Below are positions 62,303 through 64,000 of a DNA stretch of 64,000 nucleotides, one piece after another. Position 1 is the stretch's first letter, and each line of letters starts with the position of its first letter. Under the pieces are notes generated by a model. It saw only the letters and a program-made list of their open reading frames with translations. It was not told where the DNA came from and searched no databases. The stretch spans positions 1-64,000 of the forward strand of contig NZ_JAPFQL010000006.1 in NCBI RefSeq assembly GCF_028446585.1, in the 5' to 3' direction. A program made the position numbers and the translations under genes. The DNA is from Intrasporangium calvum (lineage in GTDB: Bacteria; Actinomycetota; Actinomycetes; Actinomycetales; Dermatophilaceae).

Positions 62303-63377
62303 GACGCCACCGCTGCTCGTTGGCCTTCATCCACTCGATCAGGTACTCGCCCTCGGCAGGCTCGCGGCCAGGCCCATTCAGCAGGTCGGCCGCAACCTGC
62401 GCGGGTGCCGCCACCGGGTAGCCGCCTTCGGCAGGTGCGGTGTTCTGGAACGGCACGTCACCGACCGTCCTGGGTTCCAAGAGGATCACGTTCGGAGCAG
62501 CCGCGTTGGGCCGCAGGCCCCACTGCTCCGAGGCCTCCTGGATCGACGACACGTAGACGTAGGCAGCCTTGGCCGGCGCGTAGGTCGCCCATTGCTTCGC
62601 AGCGATCGATCCCGTCACGGCCGCGGGGAAGGTCGACTCTTTGGCCACCTTGCTCAGGAAAGCGTCCACTCCCCGCGGCTCGATGAACGCCATCACGCGG
62701 GTCGTTGTCTGAAAGGCGGCGTCCGAGCTCCACGCGCGCAGCAACCGCTCCCAGTCGGTCACCCGGTAGCGCTTGTCCTCCTTGACGACGAGGCCCTCGC
62801 GTTCCAGGTACTCCAACACTCGGTACGCCCCGCCCGTGGAGGCGCCCGACGCAGCAATGAGCTCACGGACCGTCCAGTCGCGGTCGTAGTCCAACAGCGC
62901 ACGAGCAACACGCGCCGCGGGCTCACCTTTGAGTGTTCCCCGCGGGCGGCCCTTGCGCCACGGATCTCGGTCCTCCCCCCGGTCAGAGATGTAGATGACC
63001 GGAGAGTCGACGCCAATGCGTATGTTGCCGGTGGCGTCTACGTAGGAGAGCCCGTCCGCTGCCAGAGCCTCACGCACGGATGTCGACAGATAGCGAGCTG
63101 CCACGACAGGGACATCTCCGGGATTCGACGCGATGAGGCGAACCTGGTCAGAGATACGCGCGACGTCACGGCGCTCGACGACCTGCCTGACCTCCAAGAG
63201 GAGTCTCGCGGCCCTACCATCGGGAGCTTCAAGCTGAATCCACAGATCGGGCCGCAGCGAACCCTGCTGTGGCTCAACGGCGTGCGTGACCTTCCAGGTC
63301 TCGGGCAGGCGGTCACGCACGAGCTTGACGATACGACGCTCCACCTCGGAAATGGTCAGTACCTCGTTGGTCGCCAT
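62295..63377 (-). CDS. AbiEi-type antitoxin/regulator with nuclease-like N-terminal domain
   Basis: 360 residues. The N-terminal 110 residues (RPDLWIQLE, then LLLEVRQVV) resemble a restriction-endonuclease-like fold. A winged helix follows at about 130-205 (WTVRELIAASGASTGGAYRVLE). The C-terminal domain contains NVILLEPRTVGDVPF. Such proteins repress their operon and neutralise the AbiEii toxin, the gene for which overlaps. The ATG at 63377 follows GGAG by 10 bases; 63410 is an alternative. Confidence 0.78.
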   Translation of the reverse strand: MATNEVLTISEVERRIVKLVRDRLPETWKVTHAVEPQQGSLRPDLWIQLEAPDGRAARLLLEVRQVVERRDVARISDQVRLIASNPGDVPVVAARYLSTSVREALAADGLSYVDATGNIRIGVDSPVIYISDRGEDRDPWRKGRPRGTLKGEPAARVARALLDYDRDWTVRELIAASGASTGGAYRVLEYLEREGLVVKEDKRYRVTDWERLLRAWSSDAAFQTTTRVMAFIEPRGVDAFLSKVAKESTFPAAVTGSIAAKQWATYAPAKAAYVYVSSIQEASEQWGLRPNAAAPNVILLEPRTVGDVPFQNTAPAEGGYPVAAPAQVAADLLNGPGREPAEGEYLIEWMKANEQRWRRD

Positions 63378-63440
63378 GAGTGCACATCTCCGTTCAGGTA
63401 TCCATGCCATTCCGCTGGCGGCGAAGATTGAGACTTATCT

Positions 63441-63460
63441 GAACACTGTAGCGCTTGTTC
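63441..63460. promoter_or_regulatory. Possible operator of the AbiE-type operon
   Basis: Inverted repeat GAACA-N10-TGTTC, 64-83 bases before the antitoxin start, where self-repression would act. Confidence 0.4.
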
Positions 63461-63868
63461 GGGAAAACAGCCGCTTCCGCCGGCAGCGGATCACCCCACT
63501 TAACCGAACGTCAACCCCGACTCTCAGAGGTAGGCAGCGACGTGCAGTGGCACGGCGGGTTCCGCAACCGGCGATGGGACGCCAGCTATCTGCGCCGCCT
63601 AGATTCCGTCCGTGACGTCCTCACCAGCGGCGGACGGACCCTGACCCAAGGGGTGCCGGCGTCCCCCAGTCAACTAGGTTGACATCCCCTTCGACCGCCA
63701 GTGACGCCTCGGCGCCGAGACACGGAGCCCCCTGCACGGCATACGCCCCCGCCTCGATGCGTCGCCGCCGCAGCGAGACCCAGCCTGCGCAGCACAGTTG
63801 CTGTCAGGTGACGGCTGACGCCGCGCCGCACGCTCAGACGACCCCGCGCGATGATCTCGCGCCGAGTC
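63461..63868. other. Gene-free right part of the element
   Basis: 408 bases with only short open frames lacking ribosome sites or family likeness. No excisionase or repeat structure seen. Confidence 0.5.
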
Positions 63869-63914
63869 TGCAAGCAGGGGGTTAGGGGTTCGAGTCCCCT
63901 TGGCTCCACCACAG
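63869..63914 (+). repeat. attR: Element right attachment site
   Basis: Exact 46-base copy of 61190-61235 (3' half of tRNA-Ala with CCA). Confidence 0.92.
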
Positions 63915-63917
63915 CCG

Positions 63918-63939
63918 GACCCGCCCGCCCAGGCGGGTC
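63918..63939 (+). terminator. Original tRNA-Ala terminator
   Basis: GACCCGCC ... GGCGGGTC followed by TT, directly beyond attR; it was the tRNA terminator before insertion. Confidence 0.6.
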
Positions 63940-63954
63940 TTCGTGCATCTCTGG

Positions 63955-63972
63955 CCGTATGCCGCTGGGCCG
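63955..63972 (+). repeat. Dispersed repeat, single copy
   Basis: CCGTATGCCGCTGGGCCG after the old tRNA-Ala terminator, at the window end. Confidence 0.7.
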
Positions 63973-64000
63973 GCCCGGGTGCCCACCCGGCAGACGGTGC

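Larger units (their letters stand above)
61190..63914. mobile_element. Integrated mini-island in tRNA-Ala with AbiE-type pair
   Basis: A 2.7-kb segment between 46-bp identical direct repeats. It carries a terminator for the rebuilt tRNA, an integrase fragment and a toxin-antitoxin pair. No intact integrase, so it is probably fixed. Its AT content looks higher than the flanks by eye. Confidence 0.85.

Noticed and set aside
63455-63885. Small plus-strand open frames in the right part of the element
   Set aside because: No ribosome sites, no recognisable domains, amino-acid use unlike real genes.

Overview
The window is a stretch of high-GC Gram-positive chromosome centred on the replication origin. 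The order parB-parA-rsmG-khpB-yidC-yidD-rnpA-rpmH / dnaA-oriC-dnaN-gnd-recF-dciA-gyrB-gyrA-DUF3566-tRNA-Ile-DLW39-tRNA-Ala is the actinobacterial origin arrangement. The rpsF-ssb-rpsR-rplI operon, padR-ino1, and pcnB-NUDIX-DUF6049-pseudokinase-sigM-trxBA-cwlM also fit an actinobacterium, most likely a member of Micrococcales such as Intrasporangiaceae. The family assignment is inference from gene order and protein style, not a database match.

Layout. 1-4.5 kb: end of a sugar ABC-transporter operon (two permeases, a GH1 beta-glucosidase, a LacI regulator). 4.6-10.3 kb: ribosomal/ssb operon, a membrane glycosyltransferase and a class A penicillin-binding protein, all on the minus strand. 10.5-14 kb: a SigE-type sigma factor with a membrane partner, then padR-ino1 with a clear palindromic operator. 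14.1-19.3 kb: an accessory cluster of a cytoplasmic subtilisin-like protease, a TPR-CHAT (caspase-like) protease, a small beta-sandwich protein and an ECF-type sigma factor; this is the best candidate for an incompletely described conflict or stress-proteolysis system. 19.5-32 kb: DUF4190 protein, PP2C phosphatase, CCA-adding enzyme, NUDIX, DUF6049, pseudokinase, sigM and partner, thioredoxin system and CwlM-like protein. murJ, expected between DUF6049 and the pseudokinase, is absent. 32-37 kb: single-gene accessory functions (GNAT, GST-like reductase, MpaB-type oxygenase, phosphoesterase, F420-type reductase, Nei). 37-61 kb: partition and origin region with five parS sites, a cluster of DnaA boxes, and an insertion of an M4 protease-emfourin fusion plus a second SigE-type sigma pair between dciA and gyrB. 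61.2-63.9 kb: a small element inserted at the 3' end of tRNA-Ala, bounded by identical 46-bp direct repeats, carrying an AbiE-type toxin-antitoxin pair and an integrase relic.

Across the whole window a short sequence with core GTATGCCGCTGRGC, or its complement, recurs at 17 loci. It often occurs as inverted pairs at gene ends, and sometimes inside genes. It is not a tRNA, parS, DnaA box or CRISPR repeat. Its density, lack of strand bias about oriC, and use in hairpins resemble DNA-uptake sequences or REP elements.

The core replication, segregation and membrane-insertion genes work together at the origin. DnaA acts on the boxes between dnaA and dnaN, ParB loads on parS, and YidC/YidD insert membrane proteins. 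The trxBA genes have a plausible SigR/SigH-type stress promoter. All boundaries and starts come from reading the sequence. No searches were run.
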